Source: an uncultured Bacilli bacterium
Lineage (GTDB): Bacteria; Bacillota_I; Bacilli_A; RF39; UBA660
Length of the DNA: 40,503 bases
NCBI GenBank assembly: GCA_947598485.1
Contig: CANQFJ010000015.1
Coordinates: forward strand, 1 to 40,503
Direction: 5' to 3'
The notes under the pieces were generated by a model. The model was not told the origin of the DNA. It saw only the letters and a list, made by a program, of their open reading frames with translations, and searched no databases. Positions 1 to 9,735 of the stretch are shown piece by piece (the stretch's first letter is position 1; every line of letters begins with the position of its first letter). A program made the position numbers and the translations under genes.

Positions 1-72
1 GATTTATATTAAAATTTTCATTTTAATATCTTTTTTGTTTAGTGTGATCATTTTTCCATAAAACTTTTCACA

Positions 73-648
73 CTATCCTTTATATTTTTCAATTTCATCT
101 TCAGTCATTCCTAAAGCTGCTATGTGCTTTACTTTTTCTCTTTTATCACCATTTTGGCAAAGGGTTTTTGCTTTATCAATATTCACTTCATATACTTTTA
201 TATTACCAATATATTCTTCTTGATCATCATTTTGCAATTTATATACATCAATTAATTTATGTTTTTTTCCCATTTTGGTTGTTAAATTGATACTTATATA
301 CTTTTGTTTTTCATTATATATACCACCAATTTTATGATCAAGCAGTATTATTCCTGCAAAATATACAAAATTTCTAAACCTTATTATTTTTGAATAACTA
401 GAATTCACTTCAATATGGACTAATTCTTCTTTTATTCTAACTAATAAATCAATTATTTTAGTTTTTTCCGTCGCACTTATCTTTGGAAGCTCTCTATTTC
501 GATATTCAATAATGTTTACTTCCTTATCAAGAATATCTTTAAGTAAAATTTCAAGTAACGCTTTACCTGATTTAGTACCAAATATGGCTTTAAATATAGC
601 ATCATTTTTAGGTTTTATATTTGTTTTATCAATTGTTGTTATCGTCAT
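73..648 (-). CDS. Rpn family recombination-promoting nuclease / PD-(D/E)XK nuclease-family transposase, short form
   Basis: Translation has 'KPKNDAIFKAIFG' start and 'IDLLVRIKEELVHIEVN' typical of Rpn/PDDEXK proteins; AGGAGG RBS upstream on minus strand; shorter than typical family members. Confidence 0.75.
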   Translation of the reverse strand: MTITTIDKTNIKPKNDAIFKAIFGTKSGKALLEILLKDILDKEVNIIEYRNRELPKISATEKTKIIDLLVRIKEELVHIEVNSSYSKIIRFRNFVYFAGIILLDHKIGGIYNEKQKYISINLTTKMGKKHKLIDVYKLQNDDQEEYIGNIKVYEVNIDKAKTLCQNGDKREKVKHIAALGMTEDEIEKYKG

Positions 649-715
649 AAAAATTATTTAATTACTACTTAAATTTCCTCCTTTTCTTTAATTTTTTAAC
701 ACCTTTTTATCCCCT

Positions 716-758
716 TCTATATTTATATATACCCGATAAAAGTTCAATTTCCTTTTTT
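716..758 (-). repeat. 43-nt dispersed repeat copy A (shared with 5759-5801), upstream of Rpn-like ORF
   Basis: tctatatttatatatacccgataaaagttcaatttcctttttt vs tctatatttatatatacccgttaaaagttcgatttcctttttt, 2 mismatches. Confidence 0.8.
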
Positions 759-774
759 TTAACTTAAATTTTTT

Positions 775-801
775 AAAAAAATCTCACTTTTTGTGAGATT
801 T
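775..801 (-). terminator. Rho-independent terminator of glmS
   Basis: minus strand AATCTCACaaaaaGTGAGATTTTTTT immediately after glmS stop. Confidence 0.85.
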
Positions 802-803
802 TG

Positions 804-2567
804 CTATTCTACTGTTACACTTTTGGCTAAATTACGTGGTTTATCAATATCTAGTTTTTTTAGTAATGCAACATGATAAGCAAGCATTTGCAAAGGAATC
901 ACCATCATAATAGAGTCTACTATCTCATGAATGTGTTTAATTTCTATTACATCATCATAGAATTTATCTTTTTCTTTATCATTAGTTATGTATAAAAGAT
1001 ATGCTCCTCTTGCTTTTACTTCTTTAGCATTACTTATTGTCTTATATTTTAATTCAGGATTACTTGTTATAGCTACTACAGGGGTATTTTCTTCAATCAA
1101 AGATATCGTTCCATGTTTAAGTTCACCTGCTGGAAAAGCTGATGAGTTAATATAAGATATTTCTTTAAGCTTTAAGCTACCTTCTTCACATAACCCATAA
1201 TCTATACCACGACCGATAAAAAATGCGCTTGCGGACTTATAAAAGTGTTTAGCAATGGGTTTATAATCGAGCTCTATTAATTTCTTTATCTCTTTATCTA
1301 AGCTAGTAAAATATTTTAGCAGTTCCTCTTTACCGGCCATCTTAATAGCAATAAAACTAAGTAAACAAACTTGAGCCACAAAGGCTTTAGTGGTCGCCAC
1401 GGCTATTTCAACACCTGCTTTGATATATAAAACTTTATCAGCTTCTCTAGCAATTGATGAAGCATAAACATTAACAATTGCTAAGGTATCTACTCCATCC
1501 TCTTTAGTCTTACGAAGAGCCTCTAAAGTATCGGCCGTTTCTCCCGATTGAGAGATAAATATTACTAAAGTATTCTTATCGTAAAAGTTTTTTTGATAAC
1601 GATATTCACTAGCAAGATAACAATAAACGGGAATATTTACATATTTTTCAAATATGGTCTTAGCTATTTCTCCAGTATAATATGCACTTCCACAGCCAAC
1701 AATAAATATTTTATTGTATTTCTTAAAATTAGGCATATTATCATTAAACTTATTATTTTTGACATAATAATTTAATAACTCTCTTATTACTTTAGGCTCA
1801 TCATTTATTTCTTTAAGCATAAAATGCTTATATTCTCCTTTTTGAGCTTCCTCAGTTGTTTTATCAAATACTTCTTCTTTTTTTGCCACTTTATTTAAAT
1901 CTTTATCGTAAAATTCAATATTATTATGAGCTACAACAATATCATTATTATCCAGTAAATAATATTTTTTAGTATATTTAATTATCGCAGGCACATCGGA
2001 AGCAAAGTATATACCATCAGGTGTATGAGATACTATAAGAGGAGAATTACATCTTGTAGCATATACCTTATCAGGCTCTTTTTCATTTAATATTAATAAA
2101 GCGTAACTTCCCTTTGCTTCTTTTTGCATTATAGAAATTGTTTTAAGCATATCTTTATTTTCTTTATAAAGCATATCAATAAAAGCACATAATACTTCAC
2201 TATCAGTTTGCCCTTTAAAAGTATACTTCTTCTTTAAAAGTTTGTTTTTTAGTTCAACATAATTTTCGATAATACCATTATGTACTAACGTAATTACGCC
2301 TTGATGATGGGGATGGGCATTTTCATCACACACTCCTCCATGAGTTGCCCATCTTGTATGAGCAATTCCAATTTGGGAAGATAGATTTCTATCTATTTTC
2401 TTTTCTAAGTTAGCAACTTTGCCAACAGCTTTAATAATTTTAGTTTTATTATTTTCCAGTATAGCAATACCCGCGGAGTCATAACCACGGTATTCTAATG
2501 ATTTTAAGCCATCTAATAAAATAGGAACTACGCTATTTTTTCCTTGATAGCCAATTATTCCACACAT
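804..2567 (-). CDS. glmS: Glutamine--fructose-6-phosphate aminotransferase (isomerizing)
   Basis: MCGIIGYQGK N-terminal Cys amidotransferase, SIS domains (FISQSGETADTLEAL), C-term DKPRNLAKSVTVE. Confidence 0.98.
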   Translation of the reverse strand: MCGIIGYQGKNSVVPILLDGLKSLEYRGYDSAGIAILENNKTKIIKAVGKVANLEKKIDRNLSSQIGIAHTRWATHGGVCDENAHPHHQGVITLVHNGIIENYVELKNKLLKKKYTFKGQTDSEVLCAFIDMLYKENKDMLKTISIMQKEAKGSYALLILNEKEPDKVYATRCNSPLIVSHTPDGIYFASDVPAIIKYTKKYYLLDNNDIVVAHNNIEFYDKDLNKVAKKEEVFDKTTEEAQKGEYKHFMLKEINDEPKVIRELLNYYVKNNKFNDNMPNFKKYNKIFIVGCGSAYYTGEIAKTIFEKYVNIPVYCYLASEYRYQKNFYDKNTLVIFISQSGETADTLEALRKTKEDGVDTLAIVNVYASSIAREADKVLYIKAGVEIAVATTKAFVAQVCLLSFIAIKMAGKEELLKYFTSLDKEIKKLIELDYKPIAKHFYKSASAFFIGRGIDYGLCEEGSLKLKEISYINSSAFPAGELKHGTISLIEENTPVVAITSNPELKYKTISNAKEVKARGAYLLYITNDKEKDKFYDDVIEIKHIHEIVDSIMMVIPLQMLAYHVALLKKLDIDKPRNLAKSVTVE

Positions 2568-2592
2568 AAAATTCCTTTCATAATAATTTTAT

Positions 2593-2745
2593 GATATATT
2601 CTCTGTAATAAAATCATTTTTATCTTTTAAATATATCTTACGATTAAAATTAAACCGCTGTACTATCCGCTGATAACTCGATCATACAGTCCTCGTCACC
2701 TATAAACGGCCATGCGCCATTATTTAGCTTCCGTCCTTTCACTGC
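2593..2745 (-). ncRNA. glmS ribozyme (glucosamine-6-phosphate responsive self-cleaving riboswitch)
   Basis: Minus strand contains GUGACGAGGACUGUAUGAUCGAGUUAUCAGCGGAUAGUACAGCGGUUU...AAUCGUAAGAUAUAU...ACAGAGAAUAUAUC, colinear with B. subtilis GUUGACGAGGAUGGAGGUUAUCGAAUUUUCGGCGGAUGCCUCCCGGCUG...CAGCCGUAAGGAUUUC...ACAAAGAGAAAUC (recalled), with stems conserved by different bases; directly upstream of glmS. 5' end and cleavage site uncertain. Confidence 0.88.
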
Positions 2746-2817
2746 TATAATAATTTAGATAATCGTATCATAACTAAGTTTTTTATGCAAATATACTTTA
2801 CACCAATAAAAAACTAT

Positions 2818-3204
2818 TTATCTTTTTTCAATAAATAGTTTTCTCGTAACAAAATTAAATACCATAACAATACCAGTAGCCAATAACTTAATAAGTAAAT
2901 GATATTTTTTAAAACCTAGAATATCAATACCTATCCATAAAATAAGTTCATTAATGCCAAGGCCTACGATACTAAGACCTATAAATAATAAAGCCTCTTT
3001 AGGAGTTTGCTTTTTAGCATCAAACACCCATTTAATGGAAGCCCAATAGTTAAACGCTAGGGATATTGCAAAGGATATAATTTGTGATACAGCGTAGTGA
3101 ATGCCTACAAAGTCCGTAAGTAAAGAGTATAGCCCAACATCAATAATGGTGGCAATAACTCCTACTACACCAAACTTCAAGATTTGTTTAATTAGTTTTT
3201 TCAT
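2818..3204 (-). CDS. GtrA family membrane protein
   Basis: KQILKFGVVGVIATIIDVGLYSLL and four hydrophobic segments; overlaps upstream GT2 gene. Confidence 0.9.
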   Translation of the reverse strand: MKKLIKQILKFGVVGVIATIIDVGLYSLLTDFVGIHYAVSQIISFAISLAFNYWASIKWVFDAKKQTPKEALLFIGLSIVGLGINELILWIGIDILGFKKYHLLIKLLATGIVMVFNFVTRKLFIEKR

Positions 3205-4126
3205 TATTCCTCATCATGTTCATAAGAATTTCATATAATTGTTTATGCTTTTTAACAATAACTTGTAATATTACGCCACATATCCATAAGAGTAAAGCTA
3301 TTACTAAGAAAATACATGCAACAATAAGCGTTGGGAATCTTTCTACTAAACCAGTTTGATAAAATTCTACTACAACTGGAATGCCAAAACCTAAAGCTAA
3401 TGCCAAGAAGATAAAAGCAAAAATATTAAAGAAAGCAGATGGTTTATATTCTTTAAATAAAACAGCGATAGTTTTTAAAACTTTAATGCCATCGGTTACA
3501 GTATTAAGCTTAGATACACTACCCTCAGGACGATCACGAAAATCAATAGGAATTTCTACTAAACGATAGTTCTTATCTACCGCGTGGATTGTCATTTCTG
3601 TTTCAATTTCAAATCCTTTAGATAGAATAGGAAATCCTTTGACAAATTCATAACTAAAAGCTCTATAACCAGTCATTATATCTTTTACCTTGGTCTTAAA
3701 TAAGAAATTAATACTAAATCTTACTAGGCGATTACCAAAGTTATGGAAAGCTCTTTTATTTTCCGTAAAATAAGTAGATGACAATCTATCCCCAATAACC
3801 ATATCGGCTTTTTTCTCGAGAATCATATCGCACATTTCTCTAGCATGTTTCGCAGGATATGTATCATCTCCATCAATCATAAGGTAACATTCTGCATCGA
3901 TATTTCTAAACATATTTCTAACAACATTACCTTTGCCTTGCTTATATTCATAGCGAACTACAGCTCCTGCTTTTTTAGCTATTTCTGCCGTCTTATCGCT
4001 CGAATTATTATCATATACATAGATTGTAGCCTCAGGTAAAGCTTCCTTAAAGTCCTTTACTACCTTCTCTATGGTTTGTGCTTCATTATAACATGGTATT
4101 AATACCGCAATTTTATCCATATTCAC
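3188..4126 (-). CDS. Glycosyltransferase family 2 (polyprenyl-phosphate glycosyltransferase, GtrB/DPM-like) with C-terminal TM segments
   Basis: IAVLIPCYNEAQTIEKVV, MIDGDDTYPA, DIMTGYRAFS motifs. Confidence 0.93.
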   Translation of the reverse strand: MNMDKIAVLIPCYNEAQTIEKVVKDFKEALPEATIYVYDNNSSDKTAEIAKKAGAVVRYEYKQGKGNVVRNMFRNIDAECYLMIDGDDTYPAKHAREMCDMILEKKADMVIGDRLSSTYFTENKRAFHNFGNRLVRFSINFLFKTKVKDIMTGYRAFSYEFVKGFPILSKGFEIETEMTIHAVDKNYRLVEIPIDFRDRPEGSVSKLNTVTDGIKVLKTIAVLFKEYKPSAFFNIFAFIFLALALGFGIPVVVEFYQTGLVERFPTLIVACIFLVIALLLWICGVILQVIVKKHKQLYEILMNMMRNNEKTN

Positions 4127-4244
4127 TCCTATAGCTATAATTATAACATACCATAGATAAATAATAGCAATTATTTATCTTCTATCTGCTTTTGGTTAAT
4201 ATATTCATAATTCAAAACATTATTATTTGTTATTACTGACTCAT

Positions 4245-5267
4245 TTAATTTTTCTTTTCTAAATCGATATGTAAATTTAACTCTTCTTCAGTTGGTAATT
4301 CTTTTAAAATTTCAGGTGGTAAATATTCTGATAATTCGTATGAACTAACTCCAATAGGTTTATTTATATCTCTTAGTGCATATTCCACATTTAATTTGTC
4401 TTTATTTCTAACAAGTATAATACCTATAGATGGATTATCTAGTTCTGTTTTTAGCACATCGTCTAATGCAGATAAATAGTAATTCATTTTCCCTACATAT
4501 TCTGGTATAAACTTTTTATTTTTAAGTTCAATAGCAATATAACAATGCAATTTCGTATGATAAAACAATAAATCGATAAAATTTTCTTCATCATTAATTG
4601 TAACTCTATATTGATTAGCAATAAAACTAAATCCATTTCCTAACTCTAACAAAGTCATTTTAATTTTATCTATCATTGCTTTTTCAATATCTTTTTCTAC
4701 AAAATTCTCACGTAGAGCACCAACATCAAATATATAAGGATCTTTCATAATTTCTTTCGCTAAGCAACTTTGCGGTTGTAGTAGTGTTAATTTAAAATTA
4801 TTAGGTTTATCGCCAAGAATTTGTCTCTTATATGCATCTCGTTTTATTTGAATTTCTAAATAATCATAGCTCCAACCATTATTATAAGTTTCTTTTATAT
4901 ACCATATTTTTTGATTATTATCCTTAACCCGATCCATTATTAGTGAATTATGTGACCAAGGAATTTTATAAGAGTATTCTTTTAATTGTTCGTCATCTTT
5001 AACAGATAAATAATATTTTCTCATATTATGAAGATTTCTAGGGGAATAACCTTTAGCATTAGGAAATTTAATTTTTAATTCAACAGATAATTCATTTACA
5101 AACTTATTTCCCCATTTTACTCTGTCATCAATAACTTTTCCAATATAAAAATACAAATCCATTACATTTGCATTAGCATTTTCAAATATTGCTAATTGCG
5201 TTTCTTCGATTTTTGATACTATACCATTTATAGTGGTTTTAAATTCTTTTACTTCAGTTGCTAACAT
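4245..5267 (-). CDS. YhcG/DUF1016 family PD-(D/E)XK nuclease domain protein
   Basis: N-terminal WGxKFVNELS...F.NAKGYSPRNLHNMRKYY and C-terminal FIDLLFYHTKLHCYIAIELKNKKFIPEYVGKMNYYLSALDD. Confidence 0.92.
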   Translation of the reverse strand: MLATEVKEFKTTINGIVSKIEETQLAIFENANANVMDLYFYIGKVIDDRVKWGNKFVNELSVELKIKFPNAKGYSPRNLHNMRKYYLSVKDDEQLKEYSYKIPWSHNSLIMDRVKDNNQKIWYIKETYNNGWSYDYLEIQIKRDAYKRQILGDKPNNFKLTLLQPQSCLAKEIMKDPYIFDVGALRENFVEKDIEKAMIDKIKMTLLELGNGFSFIANQYRVTINDEENFIDLLFYHTKLHCYIAIELKNKKFIPEYVGKMNYYLSALDDVLKTELDNPSIGIILVRNKDKLNVEYALRDINKPIGVSSYELSEYLPPEILKELPTEEELNLHIDLEKKN

Positions 5268-5284
5268 TTTAGTTCCTCCTTTTT

Positions 5285-5312
5285 TAATTTTGCAGACGCG
5301 TCTGCAAAATTA
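5285..5312. promoter_or_regulatory. 28-bp perfect palindrome upstream of DUF1016 gene
   Basis: TAATTTTGCAGACGCGTCTGCAAAATTA is its own reverse complement. Confidence 0.85.
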
Positions 5313-5365
5313 TTAAACTCTTTTTATCAACTCTAATATTGGCAGTAAATATCGTAGTACGCTAC

Positions 5366-5728
5366 CTAAATGGAGTTAAAACAACTGTGCCATTCTATGC
5401 AAAACACTTCAACATTCTTACTAGGAATAGACTCAATAATTCTAAACATTTCTTCAATATCGACAACATCAGTCATACGATATTTACCATCTTGAGCTTT
5501 GAGTTTCAACTGGTCACAATTTGTGACCGTTTCATTTCCTTCTTCTTTCAGCCTTCCTTTTAGAACATTCCAATAGTGTCTTGGATTTTTACTATCGGTT
5601 AACACTGCTACAACATCTACGACACTAATAAAATATTTTTCCTCTTCCTTATCCCAGACCGTTCTAATCGTCTCATCATTAAATATTTTATTTATTAAAT
5701 ACATTTTATTTTGATTATCCATAATCAA
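5366..5728 (-). pseudogene. Truncated BRO-N domain (phage antirepressor-like) protein
   Basis: VTNCDQLKLKAQDGKYRMTDVVDIEEMFRIIESIPSKN is BRO-N-like; homology ends abruptly at EVFCIEWHSCFNSI*. Confidence 0.75.
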
Positions 5729-5758
5729 AACCTCCTTTATCAGGATATATTTACTCCC

Positions 5759-5801
5759 TCTATATTTATATATACCCGTTAAAAGTTCGATTTCCTTTTT
5801 T
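5759..5801 (-). repeat. 43-nt dispersed repeat copy B, upstream of BRO-like ORF
   Basis: See copy A at 716-758. Confidence 0.8.
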
Positions 5802-5880
5802 ATTTAGTAAATTTTTTTAAAATTCAATTAAATTAAAATAATAAAGAAATATTCTTTTACTACGCTATTAATTTTTTTAC

Positions 5881-6801
5881 TTAAGCCATTACTTGGCCAC
5901 CATTGACATGAAGAACTTGTCCTGTTACATAGCTTGAATCACTGGATGCTAAGTAAACAAAAGTTGGTGCAAGCTCATAAGGATTAGCCATTCTAGCCAT
6001 AGCACTATCACTTCCTAAAGAAGGAATAACCTCTTTTTCCCAACATGATGGTTGTAGTGGTGTCCAAAAATAGCCTGGAGCTATGGCATTTACCCTAATA
6101 CCCTTTAGAGCAAGATTTCTTGCTAAAGCTCTCGTAAAGCCTACTATTGCTCCTTTAGTAGCAACATAATCAATTAATCTTGGTTCCCCATAAAATGCCG
6201 TAACCGAAGAAAGATTAATAATGCTGCCTCCCTTTTCCATATATTTTAAAGCACTTCGAGTAAGATAAAACATACCATATATGTTGGTTTTCATAGTTTT
6301 ATCAAATTGTTCATCAGATATTTCCTCTAAAGAATCTGCTTGATATTGAACACCAGCATTATTAACTAAAATATCTATCTTGCCAAAATACTCCATAGTT
6401 TTAGAAACAACTTCTTCACAGAATTCCTTAGTTTCTAAATTACCCGAAAGAAGTAAACATTTACCGCCCATTTTTTCAATATAATCTTTAGTATATAATG
6501 CATCTTCATGTTCATCTAAGTAAGGGATTACTACACTGGCACCCTCTTTAACAAACGCTATTGCACAAGCCCTTCCAAGACCACTGTCACCGCCTGTTAT
6601 TATAGCCACCTTATCTTTTAATTTACCTGATCCTTTATAATTTGGATCATCAAATATCGGTTCTGGCCTCATTATATTTTCGATTCCTGGTTGTTTATCT
6701 TGCTCTTGAGCAGGAGCTAAGATATGATATTTAGTACTTTTTACCCCTACATCTTTAAAATATTTATAATAGTTATTTCCATATACATAATCAAAATCCA
6801 T
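5881..6801 (-). CDS. SDR family oxidoreductase (YhxC/YghA-like)
   Basis: KVAIITGGDSGLGRACAIAF, YVATKGAIVGFTRALA; SD GGAGGA supports start MDFDYVYG at 6801 rather than 6816. Confidence 0.93.
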   Translation of the reverse strand: MDFDYVYGNNYYKYFKDVGVKSTKYHILAPAQEQDKQPGIENIMRPEPIFDDPNYKGSGKLKDKVAIITGGDSGLGRACAIAFVKEGASVVIPYLDEHEDALYTKDYIEKMGGKCLLLSGNLETKEFCEEVVSKTMEYFGKIDILVNNAGVQYQADSLEEISDEQFDKTMKTNIYGMFYLTRSALKYMEKGGSIINLSSVTAFYGEPRLIDYVATKGAIVGFTRALARNLALKGIRVNAIAPGYFWTPLQPSCWEKEVIPSLGSDSAMARMANPYELAPTFVYLASSDSSYVTGQVLHVNGGQVMA

Positions 6802-6838
6802 AAAAAAATCCTCCATTTTAAATTATGGAAGATTTCTT
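6802..6838 (-). terminator. Hairpin plus T-run between LtaS-like gene and SDR gene, also containing the SDR Shine-Dalgarno
   Basis: minus strand AAATCTTCCATaatttaaaATGGAGGATTTTTTT. Confidence 0.6.
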
Positions 6839-6849
6839 AATTATGTGAA

Positions 6850-8286
6850 TTAATTAAGTAAATATTTGTCATAATATTTAGATTTTTTAGATATTTCATC
6901 AGATAACTTTTTAGGACCTAGCTGTTCTACTAAAGTTTCTTTACCCGAAAATAAATTAGTACCAAGCCCCAATCTATTACCCTCAATATCAACGCCTAAA
7001 GCTGCTAAGGTTGTAGGAAACATATCCATGGTTGTAAATAATCTATTTTTACTATATTCATCACTTAATCCAGTATTAATGAATGCATTATAAATCGTCC
7101 TGTTCTGAGGATCTGTTAAGTAATCTTTAACATTAGTTTGCATTGTTAAATGATCCCCCGATATTATAACAACGGTATTTTCATAAAATTCTTGTTCTTT
7201 AAGCCAAATTAAAAAGTCATTAAGCATAAAATCCGCGCATTTTAAAGAATTAGCATATTTATATTCGTAATCTTTTTTACACATTTCATCAGTGTAGCCA
7301 TCTACAGCATGAGTATCTATTGTAATCATTGTAAAATTAAAGGGTTCATAGTCTTCTTCCATAGTAAGAAGTAATAACTGCTCTTTAGCAATTCGATATA
7401 ATTTAGAATCTTCAAAGCCCCAATTCAATTTATAATCTGGTGCTATTCTAGCCTCTTTCTTAGCCCATTTATAATCATATATTTCATACTCACCATGATT
7501 TTCAAGTAATGACTTTGTGCCTGCGAATTTAGAGTTTGAACCCAATAAATAATAGTTATGATAACCATTTTCTTTTAAAATATCACCAAGCATAGTAGCA
7601 CCTGGTAAAAAGATATCACTTCCTAAGCCATATTTATTTCTTTTCATAGTAGATTTTAATGGTATCCCACCCATTTGGGCTACTGTACCTGCTACGGTCC
7701 ATGTTGTAAGTGGAACTCTTATTGCTCCTCCCATTCCTTCCGTATTGCTAAAATTAATATTATCATTTGCGATTTTAGTTAAATTAGGTATTACATTTAC
7801 TTCTTTATCATTTAAAGTAAAGGAATTAAAACTTGACTCCATAGATTCCATATATATGTAAATTAAATTTTTTTTCTTTTCCGGAAATGTTAGCTTAACA
7901 TCACTGGGCTTAACATAATAATCTTCGAATATCTTGGAAGTTGATACAGCATTTATACACCACTTAAAAAAACCCATAGAAACAAGCGAATATATACTCA
8001 AAAACAAAGTAATAGCCAAAGTATATATCCCCTTTTTTATCTTATTATTTTTTAAATAAATCGGTATTAATAAAACGATTACTAATACTAAAACAATAGG
8101 AATACAATAAACTACCGCATCTAATATAACGGCAAGGCTAGAACCCTTAGGCGAATACATCGTATCTATTACTTGTTCAAACTGTGGATTACCAAATCTT
8201 AAATTTAAGAAAAGACTGATAGCAAATAAAATACAAGATAATAAAATTAAAATAGTATATATAACTTTCTTTACTACTAACTTCAT
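6850..8286 (-). CDS. LTA synthase family / sulfatase-fold phosphoglycerol transferase
   Basis: KKNLIYIYMESMESS, VVIISGDHLTMQ, N-terminal TM helices. Confidence 0.88.
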   Translation of the reverse strand: MKLVVKKVIYTILILLSCILFAISLFLNLRFGNPQFEQVIDTMYSPKGSSLAVILDAVVYCIPIVLVLVIVLLIPIYLKNNKIKKGIYTLAITLFLSIYSLVSMGFFKWCINAVSTSKIFEDYYVKPSDVKLTFPEKKKNLIYIYMESMESSFNSFTLNDKEVNVIPNLTKIANDNINFSNTEGMGGAIRVPLTTWTVAGTVAQMGGIPLKSTMKRNKYGLGSDIFLPGATMLGDILKENGYHNYYLLGSNSKFAGTKSLLENHGEYEIYDYKWAKKEARIAPDYKLNWGFEDSKLYRIAKEQLLLLTMEEDYEPFNFTMITIDTHAVDGYTDEMCKKDYEYKYANSLKCADFMLNDFLIWLKEQEFYENTVVIISGDHLTMQTNVKDYLTDPQNRTIYNAFINTGLSDEYSKNRLFTTMDMFPTTLAALGVDIEGNRLGLGTNLFSGKETLVEQLGPKKLSDEISKKSKYYDKYLLN

Positions 8287-8298
8287 AACTTCCCCTAA

Positions 8299-9735
8299 TT
8301 ACATAAATACATCATAATAGAAATCGGAATATTTTGGTAGTTCCTTTATAATATAATCATAACCATATTTTTCCGTAATAGTTTTTTCTTCCGAAAATAA
8401 ATTAGTACCAAGTCCCAAACGATTATTTTCTATTTTAAATCCTAAAGAATAAAGAATAGTAGGATACATATCAAAAGGTGATATTTCTCTATTTTTACTA
8501 TTTACATTTTTAATATCGGTATTTATAAAAACATTATAAACTTCTCTATTATCGCTCTTTAAATGCTCTTTAATATCAGTTTGCATAGAAATATGATCTC
8601 CCGTGATTACTATTATTGTATCATCATAAAAATCTTGATCTTGGACCCAATTTATAAAATCATTAATTAAACTATCTTCACACAAAATACTACTTCCATA
8701 TTGATAATTTAAAACATCTTCACATTCTTTATCTAAATATCCATCAATAGGATGAGTATCTATCGTAGATATAACTAAACTAAATGGTTCCTCATCTTGT
8801 GAAATTTCTTCAAGTTTATCTTTAGCAAAACTAAATAATTTACGATCCTCTAAACCCCAAAATTCATAATAGTCCTCAGGTATTAGACCTTTTTCTTTAG
8901 CATAATTATAGTCTTCAACGGCAAATGAACCATGATTTTTAAAAAGCGTATACTCTGCGCCAAAGGCTGAATCAGATCCTGTTAAATGATAATTATTATA
9001 TCCAGCATCCTCGAGAATATCACCCAGCATAATAGCATTATTTAAAAATTTATCTTTATAACCATAATCGGTTAAATTAAGTCTTACACGAAGAGGAAGC
9101 CCTGACATTTGGGCCGTAGTTCCCGCGGCAGTCCAATTAGCAAGAGGATAGGCTTTAAAGCCACCAATACCATTATCACTACTAAAATTTATATTGTTTT
9201 CTGCTAAAGAAGTAAGATATGGTATTAAATTAACGTCTTGATCATTAAAAGTAGTTTGTTCATAACTAGCTTCTAAAGACTCCACTAAAATGTATATTAA
9301 GTTTTTCTTTTGTTCAGGATATTCTATTTTAACATCTTTAGGATTTACATAATTATCTTTTATAAAGTCACTTTTCGTTAATTCATTATAAATATAAGTA
9401 TGAATTCCGACAGTATTTACACTATAAATAAATAATATTAAAGACAAAACTATTGTATAAAATCCTTTAAAATTTATATTTTTATTTTTTATTTTTAAGT
9501 TTAAATAAAGAGGAAATAACGTTACAAAGCCTATCTTTAAAACTAGTTTAAGGCAAAAAAATAAGCCATTTAAAAACACATCTATACTAGTTCCTTTTGG
9601 TAATATAATGGTATATATTATCTGGGGCATTTGGGCTCCACCAAAAGCTTCTACAGAATATCTAGTTAATGAAAAAACAATTACATTTACAAGAATAATT
9701 ATGGTATAAAATACTTTCTTTTTTTTAGAAATCAT
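8299..9735 (-). CDS. LTA synthase family / sulfatase-fold phosphoglycerol transferase, tandem paralogue
   Basis: KKNLIYILVESLEASY, IIVITGDHISMQ; same length (478 aa) and architecture as neighbour. Confidence 0.88.
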   Translation of the reverse strand: MISKKKKVFYTIIILVNVIVFSLTRYSVEAFGGAQMPQIIYTIILPKGTSIDVFLNGLFFCLKLVLKIGFVTLFPLYLNLKIKNKNINFKGFYTIVLSLILFIYSVNTVGIHTYIYNELTKSDFIKDNYVNPKDVKIEYPEQKKNLIYILVESLEASYEQTTFNDQDVNLIPYLTSLAENNINFSSDNGIGGFKAYPLANWTAAGTTAQMSGLPLRVRLNLTDYGYKDKFLNNAIMLGDILEDAGYNNYHLTGSDSAFGAEYTLFKNHGSFAVEDYNYAKEKGLIPEDYYEFWGLEDRKLFSFAKDKLEEISQDEEPFSLVISTIDTHPIDGYLDKECEDVLNYQYGSSILCEDSLINDFINWVQDQDFYDDTIIVITGDHISMQTDIKEHLKSDNREVYNVFINTDIKNVNSKNREISPFDMYPTILYSLGFKIENNRLGLGTNLFSEEKTITEKYGYDYIIKELPKYSDFYYDVFM

